A DNA stretch of 64,000 nt from Cyanobium sp. CZS25K. GTDB lineage: Bacteria; Cyanobacteriota; Cyanobacteriia; PCC-6307; Cyanobiaceae. Position numbers and translations under genes: made by a program. The notes under the pieces are model-generated. The model did not search any database, was not told the origin of the DNA, and saw nothing but the letters and a program-made list of their open reading frames with translations. This document shows, one piece after another, positions 36,705 through 45,774 of this stretch. Position 1 is the first letter of the stretch, and the number at the start of each line of letters is the position of its first letter. Location of the stretch: assembly GCA_030373325.1 (NCBI GenBank), contig JAUCZB010000011.1:40353-104352 (forward strand), written 5' to 3'.

Positions 36705-37765
36705 TCAGCCGTGCTCCACCAGCTGCAGCAAGCGCGCCTTGATGCCTCGATGCGACACGGCCAGATCCACGGTGGCGAAACGCATCCGATGCCCCTGGAT
36801 CGACACGGATTCGTCGAAGTCGCCATGGATTGCGGGATGGAGCAACAGCCCTGAGGCCTGATCGGCCCAGGGATCACCTCGACCCACCTGGGAGCGGAGA
36901 TAGGCATAGAGCTGGTAGACGTAGCCGGTCTTGAGCGATTGCTCCCGATACCAGCCACGACCGAGGACGTTGGTGAACTTGGTATCGATCACGAGGCGCC
37001 GGGCTGATCGCGGCGATCGATCACGATGTCGGTGCGCATCGAGGGGAACACCAGGGCGATGCCGCTGGTGGCCTCGTCAAGCGGCCAGCTCAGGGACTTG
37101 CCGGTGTGGACCAGCCAGCGGGTTTCATCGAGATGCAGGCGGTAGAAGCCACCGATCGCCTTCTCGTAGAGGCGGCGCAGCCAGTGCACACAGCGCCCTG
37201 GATCCAGCAGGGCATGGGGGCCGGCCGCCTCGGTGGGCAGGGCCAGGTCCATGGCCAGGCGGGCGGCGGCGAGCATCGGCTGGTCGGCCTGGTCGTGGCA
37301 ACCGAAGCGTTCGCAGCTGATCTGCTGCCGGGTGGGGGGCTCACCCACCACCCCCTGGAGACGGAGACCATGGGCCAGGCCCCGGCAGCGATGGGCCAAC
37401 GTCGGCTGGCTGACGAGGCGGGCCACGGTCTCGAGCGCGGCCAGCACGTAACGGTTGCGGGGGCTGTCGACCGTGAGCTCCTCGAACCGGCAGGCCACCT
37501 GGCCTTTGGCGAGCAGCTGGCGGCGACTGGTGGTGAGGTGCTCGATGCGGCCGCGAACACGGCTGAGCACCGCTTCCCGTTGGCGGAAGGCGGTGGAGAG
37601 CTGGCGCCGCTGCCGCTGCTCGACAGAGCGGACCAGGATCTCCGCCACCAAGTCAGGGATCTCCTCCGGCAGGTCTTCCGCCGCCAGAAGGGCTGGATCA
37701 GTGGATTTGCCGAGATCTGAGGCATAGAGCATCAGCCACCAGATATTCCGGATGGGGATGCTCAC
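36705..37765 (-). pseudogene. mcrC: McrC nuclease subunit of a McrBC-type system, frameshifted
   Basis: A 353-aa-equivalent McrC in two frames. The first part (37765-36989) starts with GTG overlapping the mcrB stop (GTGA) and reads SIPIRNIWWLMLYASDL to FPSMRTDIVIDRRDQPGAS, then stops. The second part (36992-36705) reads MIDTKFTNVLGRGWY to LLQLVEHG. Together they give TDIVID...VIDTKF, the D...(D/E)xK core of the McrC PD-(D/E)xK nuclease; the break falls between those residues. One missing G/C near 37000 would restore ...DQPGRLVIDTKF. The second frame could start at GTG within a GTGA overlap, making a split protein, but a split inside the nuclease core is unlikely to be normal. Confidence 0.75.
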
Positions 37766-39990
37766 CACCCTTCCAGCAAGCGGTCCGCCTCCCGATCCGC
37801 CACATCGGGCGCATCGAACCAGTACTCGTGCAGCAGGGGCCGGAGCTCTGTGGCCACCACCTCGGCAAACCAGTCGCGGCTGGATCGACCCTCCAGGCTG
37901 TGGCTGGGGGTGACGTAGCTGTGGCCGATGCGGAAGGCCTTGCCGAGGCGGCTGTCGGCGCTGATGGTGCTGTTGAGCTGCTCCAGCTTCTGCTGGATGG
38001 TGTCGGCGGCCGTCGTCTCCAGGTGCATCTTTGCCACCCACCCACGCCAGGCATCGCCCAGGGATGGCTCCAGGTCGACGAAGGCGAAACGGCGGCGGAA
38101 GGCCATGTCCACCAGCGCCAGGGAGCGATCGGCGATGTTCATGGTGCCGATCACGTAAAGGTTCCCCGGCACATGCACCGGGCGGTGCACACCGTCGGGA
38201 TCCGGGTAGCAGAGTTGCATGGCATCGCGGGGCGTGCGCTTGCCGGCCTCCAGCAACGTGAGCAGCTCCCCGAAGATCTGGGCGGGGGTGCCGCGGTTGA
38301 TTTCTTCGATCACGAGCACATGGATCTGGCTGGGGTTCTCCAGGGCGCCCTTCACCATCTGCATGAACACCCCCTCATGCAGGGTCAGGCCGCCATTGGC
38401 GTTAGGCCGCCAGCCGCGCACGAAGTCTTCGTAGGAGAGGTTGGGGTGGAACTGCACCGAGCGCAGCTGCGGCTCCTGCACCAGATGGCCCACCAGGGCC
38501 AAGCCAAGGCGTCTGGCCAGCCAGGTTTTGCCGGTGCCGGGTGGGCCCTGGAGGATCAGGTTCTTCTTGTCCCGCAGGCGGCGCAGGATGCGCTCCAGTT
38601 CGCTGGGGGGCAAGAAGCAGCCATCGGCCTTGATGTCATCGATGCCGTAGGGCGTGAGTGGGATGACCGGCTCCACCACTGGGGTGTCGTCGAGCTCACT
38701 GACGGCAGGTTCGTCGTCTGCTGATTCGTCGTCATCCGTTTCTGTGCCGCTGGCGGTGTAGGTCCAGGCCTCCAGGGAGAGCTCGGGAAAGGAGTGGACG
38801 CTGAAGTCGGGCTCCTCGAAGCGCCGCTTGAGAGAGTCGATCAGCTGGAGATAGTCGGCTGCGTTGCAGCGATGCTTGGGGCCATGGCAGCCGATGGTGA
38901 GACGCAGCTTTTCGCCGATGTAGCTGCGGGAGCGCTCATCAAGGCTGAGGAAGCTCCAGGGGCGGCACCAGTAGAGCCCAAAGGTGAGGTTCCAGGCCAC
39001 GCCGTAGAAGGCCATCGCCGCATCGAAGTCGCGGCTGAAGCGATCGATCGCCTGCTCGGTATCGGCATCGGCCAGCGCCAGGCCGCTCTGAAACACCTGC
39101 CAGAGGGCGTCGATCTGGGCCGGGTCGCGGTTTGTGGCGTAGGGGAAGAACCACGACTTCTGGTTGTTGAGCACGGGGATGCCCTCAAAGCTCTCTGGCA
39201 CGACTTCCTCGACGCCGAGGAACTGGGCAAGCGCAGCGGCAATGGCCTGCCGGCTGCTGTCTTTGATGCCGCGGTTGAACAGACCGAACAGGGTGAAAGG
39301 ATCGATGTCCTGGATAAAGCCCTTGCTGCCATCGGCGAACTGATCCCCGCTGAGCAGGCCGAGATTCTCCACGTTGGGTTGGAGCTCCTGCAGAAAGGCA
39401 ATCAGCCGGCCGCGATCGGCAGCGTGAGTGACTAACCCATCGGCAATGGCCTGGTAGAAACGCGCCCAACGGAAGCGCTTGTGCTCTTTGGGATCGGTGC
39501 CGAAGCGTTCCCGCCAGAACGGGTCGTTGCGGAAGCGGTCAATATCCTGCGGCTTGTTCTGGAAGGTGAAATCGATCAGGGCGTCGGCCTTCCAATCGCC
39601 GGGGGTAACCTTCCAGATCGTGGGTTGGTAGGTGTAGAAGTACCACTCGCGCGGAGGGCTAACGCGTTGCCAGTGCACGCGCAGGCGGCGGCCATCCCCC
39701 ATGTTTTCGGCGATCACGCCTGTGGCCTTGATGGCCATTACCGACACGGTGTTGCCCCCGGTTTCAAAATCCAGGCCGTGTTTCTTGATGTAGGCCGCCT
39801 TGATGGCGATGCGCTCGCCGGTCTGCATCGAACGCACCTGGGCCAGCACCCTGCTGTTGTCGTCGAAGTCGTGCTCCCAGAGGCCCTCGTCGATGAATCG
39901 ATTGGTTTGATCGGCGCCACCGGTCATGGCACCCACGAACCAGCACGGGGCGGACAACTGCCCAGTCAAGAATGAGTTCTGGCTCAGCAT
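37762..39990 (-). CDS. mcrB: McrB-type AAA+ GTPase with EVE-like reader domain
   Basis: A 742-aa McrB homologue, the motor that recognises modified DNA and drives the McrC nuclease. The N-terminal 150 residues (CWFVGAMTGGADQTNRFIDEGLWE onward, GERIAIKAAYIKK, VSVMAIKATGVI) resemble an EVE/PUA-type modified-base reader. The AAA+ core has Walker A GPPGTGKT (about 482-489), Walker B VLVIEEINRG (about 555), the McrB-specific MNIADRSLALVD (about 613) and FRRRF. ATG 39990 is preceded by GGGAG at 39998-40002, so it is preferred to the GTG at 40032. A palindrome shared with hipBA lies at 40051-40068. Targets (methyl-C or other) unknown. Confidence 0.88.
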   Translation of the reverse strand: MLSQNSFLTGQLSAPCWFVGAMTGGADQTNRFIDEGLWEHDFDDNSRVLAQVRSMQTGERIAIKAAYIKKHGLDFETGGNTVSVMAIKATGVIAENMGDGRRLRVHWQRVSPPREWYFYTYQPTIWKVTPGDWKADALIDFTFQNKPQDIDRFRNDPFWRERFGTDPKEHKRFRWARFYQAIADGLVTHAADRGRLIAFLQELQPNVENLGLLSGDQFADGSKGFIQDIDPFTLFGLFNRGIKDSSRQAIAAALAQFLGVEEVVPESFEGIPVLNNQKSWFFPYATNRDPAQIDALWQVFQSGLALADADTEQAIDRFSRDFDAAMAFYGVAWNLTFGLYWCRPWSFLSLDERSRSYIGEKLRLTIGCHGPKHRCNAADYLQLIDSLKRRFEEPDFSVHSFPELSLEAWTYTASGTETDDDESADDEPAVSELDDTPVVEPVIPLTPYGIDDIKADGCFLPPSELERILRRLRDKKNLILQGPPGTGKTWLARRLGLALVGHLVQEPQLRSVQFHPNLSYEDFVRGWRPNANGGLTLHEGVFMQMVKGALENPSQIHVLVIEEINRGTPAQIFGELLTLLEAGKRTPRDAMQLCYPDPDGVHRPVHVPGNLYVIGTMNIADRSLALVDMAFRRRFAFVDLEPSLGDAWRGWVAKMHLETTAADTIQQKLEQLNSTISADSRLGKAFRIGHSYVTPSHSLEGRSSRDWFAEVVATELRPLLHEYWFDAPDVADREADRLLEGW

Positions 39991-40050
39991 GGAACGGCTC
40001 CCACAGGGCCGCAGGCTGGAGCCATCAACCACGCCAAACCGCGGACTTTA

Positions 40051-40068
40051 CTCGCCATAAAAGGCGAG
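40051..40068 (-). promoter_or_regulatory. probable HipB operator upstream of mcrB
   Basis: CTCGCCATAAAAGGCGAG: 6-bp arms with 6-bp spacer, 61 bp upstream of the mcrB ATG and 40 bp after hipA. It shares TCGCC-N6-GGCGA with the two palindromes before hipB, with the same 18-bp span as HipB boxes known from E. coli (a different sequence there). This suggests HipB represses mcrB. Binding is inferred, not shown. Confidence 0.6.
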
Positions 40069-40108
40069 AAATAACTTGAGGGCTGAGTTTTTCGACGGAT
40101 CTGGCGGA

Positions 40109-41437
40109 TCATGACTGCGGCTCGGGCTGCTGGAGCTGCAGCAGATCGAGGCGGTGGCTGGCCTGAATCTCGCCATAGCGATCCTCTGGCACCCCGGCTT
40201 CAGCCGCATAGCGCGGCCAATCGCGAACGGCGGCGATGACCTCCTCGGCGATGGCTTCGGCTCGGCCGCGCTTCAGCTGGGCGGAGCGGCCCGCGGCCAG
40301 GAGGTCGGCACGGGTGAACTGATCACGCTTGTTATTCACTGACATCTGATGGGTGGCTGTCCAGCCGCCAGCGGGATTAAAGCTCCAGGTGATGTCGAAG
40401 GCCGGCGAAAGCGACCATTGGCCAGTGCGATCCATCAGAAAAGCGATGTTCTTGACGTGATCATCCTGATTGCGGGCCACGAGATTGAACACCAGGCGCC
40501 GGTACTGCTCTTCAAGATCCCGCATCGGTAACTGGAGTTTACGCATCACAAGAAAAGCCTGCTCGTAGCTGTAGCTGCCTGGTTCGTTGTAATCGAAGTG
40601 GGCCAGGGCTCCGAGCGACTGCATGTGCAGCTTGTTGCCGGCGTCATCGCGATCAAAGCGTCGTGTCATGAAATGGCTGCGGCCATTCTCCTCCAGCAAA
40701 CGGCAATCGGTCATGGCGATCCCTGCAGCCCGGGCCATTCGGCTGTAGGCGAGTTCAATCAGGCCATAGCCCTGGGGATCTTCCAGCTCCTTGTCTTTGT
40801 TGCCGCTCACGCCGTCGAACTTCAGCAACCAAGGGCTGAATCCCGGCGGAGCCTCCAGCTGGCCGGAGCACACGTCACCAGTGCTGGGATTCCAGGCAAT
40901 CAACGCCTTGGCCCTTGCCCCCCCCGCCGAGGTGCCTACCCGCAGGATCGTCTGCAACGCTTGCTCCCGCTCAGGTTCCTGGAAGGAGGTGGCCAAACCC
41001 TTCTTTTGCGAGAGGATTTCGGAAGCCAGGGTCACGAGGTCGGCGATCTGGATGGACCCGCTGGCTTCGGCGCTGGGCCCCTGGGCCGGCATGAATTCCA
41101 GAGCGCCCATGCCCCGCTGGCCGGTGTAGCAGAGCCGCTCCACGGCATCGAAGCTCTCCGGCGTGCGGCCCTGCCGGGCCAACCAGGCATTGATGAGGTT
41201 GTTGCCGAAGCGATCAGGCAGGGAATCGGCCAGGAGCCCCGGTAGGCCACGAAAGGTGCGGCGTGGCAATTCAGGGAAGCTGTAGACGCGCTCTTCCAGC
41301 GGCATCGTCAGGGGAGCCAACTGGATGCCACTGGCCAGGAACGCGGGGTCATATTCGAAGGCGGCGACACCGGTGGAATCGCTGAGAGCCACGGCGCCGA
41401 TGCGTGTACCCCAGAGTTCAACGGCCGCAACGGTCAT
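40109..41437 (-). CDS. hipA: HipA-family serine/threonine kinase (toxin)
   Basis: A 442-aa HipA-like kinase; characterised members phosphorylate translation factors or tRNA synthetases and stop growth. The N-terminal HipA domain (ELWGTRIGAVAL, ADSLPDRFGNNLINAWL at about 90-106) is followed by the kinase core: a Ser/Gly loop VGTSAGGARAKALIAW (about 187-202) and NQDDHVKNIAFL (about 316-327) with the catalytic Asp, then DITWSF for metal binding. ATG 41437 overlaps hipB by 4 nt (ATGA), the normal toxin-antitoxin order. Upstream in-frame sequence is the shadow of hipB. It sits between the methylase operon and mcrBC in the island. Confidence 0.88.
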   Translation of the reverse strand: MTVAAVELWGTRIGAVALSDSTGVAAFEYDPAFLASGIQLAPLTMPLEERVYSFPELPRRTFRGLPGLLADSLPDRFGNNLINAWLARQGRTPESFDAVERLCYTGQRGMGALEFMPAQGPSAEASGSIQIADLVTLASEILSQKKGLATSFQEPEREQALQTILRVGTSAGGARAKALIAWNPSTGDVCSGQLEAPPGFSPWLLKFDGVSGNKDKELEDPQGYGLIELAYSRMARAAGIAMTDCRLLEENGRSHFMTRRFDRDDAGNKLHMQSLGALAHFDYNEPGSYSYEQAFLVMRKLQLPMRDLEEQYRRLVFNLVARNQDDHVKNIAFLMDRTGQWSLSPAFDITWSFNPAGGWTATHQMSVNNKRDQFTRADLLAAGRSAQLKRGRAEAIAEEVIAAVRDWPRYAAEAGVPEDRYGEIQASHRLDLLQLQQPEPQS

Positions 41438-41781
41438 GGCTGCCCCCAGCTCCAGGACGTGGCAGGTTTGGCGACGCGTCGGCGACTGGCCCGTTTGCGC
41501 GTGGCCTGCTGCTGCTCCAGCAGGGCAAGAGGTGAGGGCTGGGGCTCGGGCAGCAACTTCTCCAGCCGCTCCAGGAGATCCAGCTGACGCAACACCCGCA
41601 GAAAGAGCGAAAGCTGGGTGGCTGCACCCCCGGCTTCCAGGCGCTCCAGGGTGCGCTTGGAAATGCCGGCCTGCTCTGCCAGCTGGGCCTGGCTGAGGTT
41701 GCGCTCCAGGCGCAGCCGCGCGATGCGCTTCCCGATCTCGTGCAGGAGGGTCTCGTCGCTCATCAGGCGGTCGAGGGGCAT
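41434..41781 (-). CDS. hipB: HipB-like XRE-family antitoxin/repressor
   Basis: A 115-aa DNA-binding protein with an XRE helix-turn-helix at about 15-70: IGKRIARLRLERNLSQAQLAEQAGISKRTLERLEAG. The tail is basic (RKRASRRRVAK). As the first gene of the hipBA pair it should bind and repress its own promoter and neutralise HipA. Operator-like palindromes lie 18-76 bp upstream and a TATGAT -10 element at 41824-41829 lies between them. Start at ATG 41781; a second ATG six codons downstream is possible. Confidence 0.88.
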   Translation of the reverse strand: MPLDRLMSDETLLHEIGKRIARLRLERNLSQAQLAEQAGISKRTLERLEAGGAATQLSLFLRVLRQLDLLERLEKLLPEPQPSPLALLEQQQATRKRASRRRVAKPATSWSWGQP

Positions 41782-41799
41782 GACAGGAGAGGCGACTGG

Positions 41800-41815
41800 T
41801 CGCCATTTATGGCGA
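41800..41815. promoter_or_regulatory. hipBA operator 1
   Basis: TCGCCATTTATGGCGA is a 7+7 bp inverted repeat with a TT centre, 18 bp upstream of the hipB ATG and downstream of the -10 element, i.e. in the transcribed leader. It shares TCGCC-N6-GGCGA with operator 2 and the mcrB site. A further inverted repeat GGCGACTGGTCGCC overlaps it at 41791-41804. Confidence 0.65.
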
Positions 41816-41823
41816 ACTGTCGG

Positions 41824-41829
41824 ATCATA
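41824..41829 (-). promoter_or_regulatory. probable -10 element of the hipBA promoter
   Basis: TATGAT on the minus strand lies 42 bp upstream of the hipB start, between operators 1 and 2. Its -35 partner would fall inside operator 2 (about 41847-41852) and is weak, so bound repressor would block polymerase directly. Confidence 0.45.
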
Positions 41830-41839
41830 GCGCCCTCAG

Positions 41840-41857
41840 CTCGCCAGTTCTGGCGAG
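41840..41857. promoter_or_regulatory. hipBA operator 2
   Basis: CTCGCCAGTTCTGGCGAG is an 8+8 bp inverted repeat with a TT centre. Its centre is 41 bp from that of operator 1, close to four helical turns, so two repressor dimers could sit on the same face. It lies in the gap between the methyltransferase stop and hipB, overlapping the -35 region. Confidence 0.65.
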
Positions 41858-41896
41858 TCAATGGGGTTGGCCCGACCTTAGGCCTCTGGAAGAGCA

Positions 41897-44800
41897 TCAC
41901 CCACCCCCAAACAACCGATCCCACGCCTCCAGCACCAGCCGCTGCGTGCGGTACTCGCCGAACTGACGGGTTTCGTTGTTCTTGAGCACGCGGAAGGTTT
42001 CGCTGGGGTAATCGGGACCCATCACATCGGCGGGATCAAGGACATAGCGCAGCTCATCGCGGCTGAGGCCGTAGAGGTGCGCATAGAAGGCATCGAGCTC
42101 AGCCTGTATTACTGCCCTTTTCGCGGGATCCCAGTTCGGATTTCGACCCGGGTTGCCGGTGTCAGTTGCGAATGTGGCCACGTCTTCTGCCGTCACCACA
42201 AGAGCCGCGATTCTTGGGGATATAAACGCAATAATATCATCACTGATAGAACTGGGACCAGGTACTGGAATCTGCTCGGGGCACCAAAGCGGCAAAGACG
42301 GCTGACCAGTTTTGTGTCTAAGGCAGTAATCAGCAATAAGTGAGCCTAGGGCGCCATAAAGAACTGACGCGCGGCCAGACTTCACGAGTCCTTCACTTGT
42401 ATAGAGGCAATACAGGGTATAGCTTATTGGACCTCTCGGAACTACGCAAGGAACAAGCGTCCTCCAGTTCGTTGCCGCCGTAACACGCTTGAAGCAGAAT
42501 ATCCAGTTCAGCGTCCAGTCTTTCGGGATACGTTCTTCTGCATATCGGGAATCCGTCCAGAATTGAGCCACTGGCTTCCTGAATGGGTCGCGATGATCTT
42601 CATCGGTGATTGAGCGGGTTTGAGCTTGGCGTGTCGTGTTCTCGTAGTTCATTTCAATATCTGCATCACGATGATCCCAGAAGCCTGTCATTTTTGCTTC
42701 CCAGACGAGATCTTGACCATCTTCGCGAGCCGTGCTCATCAGAGTGCTGTCATTTGTCATATGGAACATGGTTGAAAACTTGACACCCCATGGATTTCCT
42801 CCTTCACCCATTGCTGTGTCAATAAGCACTGGCACTGCTGAGTAGACCTTCTTTGTCAGCCATGCATCCATCTGGCTGCGCAACACAGGACAGGTACGGG
42901 TGTTGGGATTGATTAGCGCGATGTCGTCAGAGCTGAGAGTGAAGTGGCGCCTGCTATCAGCCAGCTGCTTGGCTGCTGTAGCGAAGAACGCGAAATCAGT
43001 GGCTTCCACCCCATCGCCCAAGGTGAGCAGTGCAAATTTGTAGCTCCTGTGCACTCCAGGGAAAATCTCCTCGCGGTTTTCGAAGTCGTAGAGGCTCACA
43101 AGCCGCCCACCACTGGAGATGGCATCGAAGTAAGCCTTCGTGCTGTTGTCCGTGGCGATCCCCGTGGGCACGATTAGCCCCGCTCTTCCACTTGCTCCGA
43201 TCAGGTTCAGAAACAGCTCGGCGAACAGCGCATAGGTGTTCAGATCCCCCACCGCCGTGAGGGCAAAGCGGCCACTGCCGCGGATGAACTCGCCGCTGCC
43301 CTCGGCCTCCCGCTTGGCAAGTTCAAACTCCTGAACCAGCCGCCGATCCACCTCCGATGCCTCTGGTGCCCTCAGGGCCTGGATCAACCGCTCCCGTGCC
43401 GCCTTGTTCGGCGCCGTGGCAATGGCCTCCGATCGCGCCGCGAAGAACTCCTTCTCCTGCAGCTTGATCCGCTCCCAGGGCGGGTTGCCCAGCAGGCAAT
43501 CAAAGCCTCCAGCACGCATCACATCTGGAAAGGCCAGATGCCAGTGCAGGAAGCGAAAGTCGTCGGCTGCCCTGGCAACCGCTTCCGCCATCGGGCCTGA
43601 CAGCTCTGCTCCCCGCTGGATGGCATCCAGGTGCTGGGATACGGGCACCAGAGGCTCCTTCCCCTCCTGCTTGGGCAGGAAGAAGGCGGCGGTGTAGGCA
43701 TCAGCCCTCTGCAGCTCCTGGCGGATGGCTGGATCGTTGCGCCAGGCCTGATAGGCACGCTCTTTGCGGCGCACCGCCGCCAGATCGTGTTCCTCGATCG
43801 TCTCGAAAGCCGCGACGCTCGGCAGTGGCTGCGTCATCGCATTGGCCGTGAAGAGATCCGCCTGCCCCCCCACCACAAACGTTTGATTGGCCTTCTTCAG
43901 GCTGGTGCAGACTTTCTTGTCGTCGCCGGTGAGGGGCTTGTAGGCCCCATCGGGGATGCCGGCCTCCAGCGCCTGGGGATCGAACACCCCCACCAGCGAA
44001 TCACCGCACTGGATGTGGGCATCGAGGAAGCCCAGGGGCCTGCCCGGCTCAATCGCCTCCATCCACAGGGCCACCTTGCACAGCTCCACCGCCATCGGGT
44101 TCTTGTCGACCCCGTAGAGGCACTTGGCCACCACCTCCCGCAGGCAGTGGCGGCGGAGGTCTTCGCTGGGTTCGTCATCGCCGGCCTCCACCCGCGCCAG
44201 CTCCAGTGCCAGCCGCCGGGCCGCCGCCAGCAGGAAATGGCCACTGCCGCAGGCGGGGTCCAGCACCCGGATCGCCAGCAGGGCGTCCCTTCTCTCCTGC
44301 TGTGTGGTGGCGTTGCTAAGCCGATCGCGGATCACCGGCAGCAGGGCCGAGAGGATCAGCAGCCGCACCAGGTCTTCCGGGGTGTAGTAGCTGCCGCTGG
44401 TCTTGCGTTCACTGCCGGCCACCCCGCTGAGGGAGAAGCGCAGGTTGGCGCCACTGCCACGGATCTGCGGATGCAGCTCCAGCAGGCTTTCGTAGACGCT
44501 GCCGAATTCCTCGGTGTTCAGCGCCTGGTAGTTGATGCGGGTGCGGCTCTGGCTCTGTTCGTCGTAAAACCAGCCGATCGCCCGCACCGCTTCCAGCAGC
44601 GCCGCATTGGTGAGTTGCGCCGTGTCGAGATCAGGGCAGCGATCCTCTTCAAAGAGACCGCCCAGCGCCGGCAGGCCGAGGCTGGAGCCCTGCGGATCCC
44701 GGAGCTGCTCGAACACCAGCTTCTGCACCAGCCATAGATCACCGTGTTGGTGCTCATGGGCTCCGCTCCTGATCGCCAGATCCCGCAGCCGGCTGAGGCT

Positions 44801-45772
44801 GTAGCCCTCGCGGTAGATCTGCCGCAGCTCCGGAGACACGTCAGCGGCGAACAGGAGGTTGCGGTCTTCCGCCACGCACAGGAACAGCAGCCGGTACACC
44901 AGCCGCAGCAGTTGCCGAAAGAAGGCCTGGGTGCTGAGCTCACCGCTCTGCAACCTGGCCACCAGCTCGCCATTGGCCGGGTGCTGCAGCACCCCCTGGC
45001 CCACCGCCTCCAGGGCGGCCTGCACGCCATCGCGCAGCTTATTGAGCGCGCGCTCGCCGCTCTGCTGCCCTTCCTGCTTCCAGCCATCCAGCACGCAGCT
45101 GCCGTCGTCACGGCGCTGGAAGCGGCTGGCATGCAGCAGCAGCCACACCACCGCGAACTCATCAAACAGCCCGCCGTCAAAGATCTGATCCAGCGCCACG
45201 GCCACATAGGCCGGCTTCACCAGGGCGGGGTTGTCGTGCAGCAGCCGCAGGCTGGTGCCGTTGCAGAGCAGACCCCAGTTGGAGCTGTCGTCGGCATTGA
45301 GGCACTCCTGCAGGCAGCTGTGGGGGGAACGGCGGCGGCCGTCCTGCCCGTACGGCTTGTGCCCCTTATCCAGTTCGTCGTTGCCCAGGCTGGTGAACAC
45401 CAGCGGCACCTCCCCGGAAAAGGCCTGGTGTGTGATCGGGAAGAGGACCTCGGCGATCTGGCGGGGCGGGCAGGGCCCCAGGTCGGCCCAGCCGAACACC
45501 TGCTCCAGCAGCCGCTGGCTGAACCACGCCGCCCAGGGCATGGCTTCCCCCCGCCGGCGCAGCTCCTGGGCTTCCTGCCAGAGGGCCTTGGCGCGGTTCC
45601 AGGCCTGATCCACCGCCACCTGCAGCCGCTGGTTCTTTGGCAGGTCGTAGTCGCCGGCCTTCTGCTGCGGCGCTTGCTGCAGCGCGATCTGCTCGATCAA
45701 GGAAGCCGGCAGCAGCCCACCCACCAGCTGGATGGCGTTGAACTGCAGGGTGGCGGAACGGCGGCGGCTCAT
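41897..45772 (-). CDS. Eco57I-type N6-adenine DNA methyltransferase (DrmMI/type IIG-like)
   Basis: A 1,291-aa protein. The N-terminal 450 residues contain NWGLLCNGTSLRLLHDN (about 155-171), the degenerate nuclease-like module of type I/IIG enzymes. The methylase has SAM motif I VLDPACGSGHFLLAA (about 500-514), YTPEDLVR before it, and catalytic motif IV LGNPPWERI (about 757-765). The region encoded near 42.1-43.1 kb (about 890-1,220) is AT-richer than the rest and is the presumed target-recognition domain. The C-terminus ends with AWDRLFGGG. It starts 2 nt after the SNF2 helicase stop. Large methylases of this kind mark self DNA in DISARM and related systems; no PglZ is present, which argues against BREX. 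Confidence 0.82.
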   Translation of the reverse strand: MSRRRSATLQFNAIQLVGGLLPASLIEQIALQQAPQQKAGDYDLPKNQRLQVAVDQAWNRAKALWQEAQELRRRGEAMPWAAWFSQRLLEQVFGWADLGPCPPRQIAEVLFPITHQAFSGEVPLVFTSLGNDELDKGHKPYGQDGRRRSPHSCLQECLNADDSSNWGLLCNGTSLRLLHDNPALVKPAYVAVALDQIFDGGLFDEFAVVWLLLHASRFQRRDDGSCVLDGWKQEGQQSGERALNKLRDGVQAALEAVGQGVLQHPANGELVARLQSGELSTQAFFRQLLRLVYRLLFLCVAEDRNLLFAADVSPELRQIYREGYSLSRLRDLAIRSGAHEHQHGDLWLVQKLVFEQLRDPQGSSLGLPALGGLFEEDRCPDLDTAQLTNAALLEAVRAIGWFYDEQSQSRTRINYQALNTEEFGSVYESLLELHPQIRGSGANLRFSLSGVAGSERKTSGSYYTPEDLVRLLILSALLPVIRDRLSNATTQQERRDALLAIRVLDPACGSGHFLLAAARRLALELARVEAGDDEPSEDLRRHCLREVVAKCLYGVDKNPMAVELCKVALWMEAIEPGRPLGFLDAHIQCGDSLVGVFDPQALEAGIPDGAYKPLTGDDKKVCTSLKKANQTFVVGGQADLFTANAMTQPLPSVAAFETIEEHDLAAVRRKERAYQAWRNDPAIRQELQRADAYTAAFFLPKQEGKEPLVPVSQHLDAIQRGAELSGPMAEAVARAADDFRFLHWHLAFPDVMRAGGFDCLLGNPPWERIKLQEKEFFAARSEAIATAPNKAARERLIQALRAPEASEVDRRLVQEFELAKREAEGSGEFIRGSGRFALTAVGDLNTYALFAELFLNLIGASGRAGLIVPTGIATDNSTKAYFDAISSGGRLVSLYDFENREEIFPGVHRSYKFALLTLGDGVEATDFAFFATAAKQLADSRRHFTLSSDDIALINPNTRTCPVLRSQMDAWLTKKVYSAVPVLIDTAMGEGGNPWGVKFSTMFHMTNDSTLMSTAREDGQDLVWEAKMTGFWDHRDADIEMNYENTTRQAQTRSITDEDHRDPFRKPVAQFWTDSRYAEERIPKDWTLNWIFCFKRVTAATNWRTLVPCVVPRGPISYTLYCLYTSEGLVKSGRASVLYGALGSLIADYCLRHKTGQPSLPLWCPEQIPVPGPSSISDDIIAFISPRIAALVVTAEDVATFATDTGNPGRNPNWDPAKRAVIQAELDAFYAHLYGLSRDELRYVLDPADVMGPDYPSETFRVLKNNETRQFGEYRTQRLVLEAWDRLFGGG

Positions 45773-45774
45773 GG

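Noticed and set aside
36985..37005. Programmed ribosomal frameshift in mcrC
   Set aside because: No heptameric slippery sequence or downstream structure is evident at the join, and a single missing base explains the break.
41438..41806. N-terminal extension of hipA
   Set aside because: The extension is the hipB gene read in another frame, and ATG 41437 gives the normal HipA start with a 4-nt overlap.
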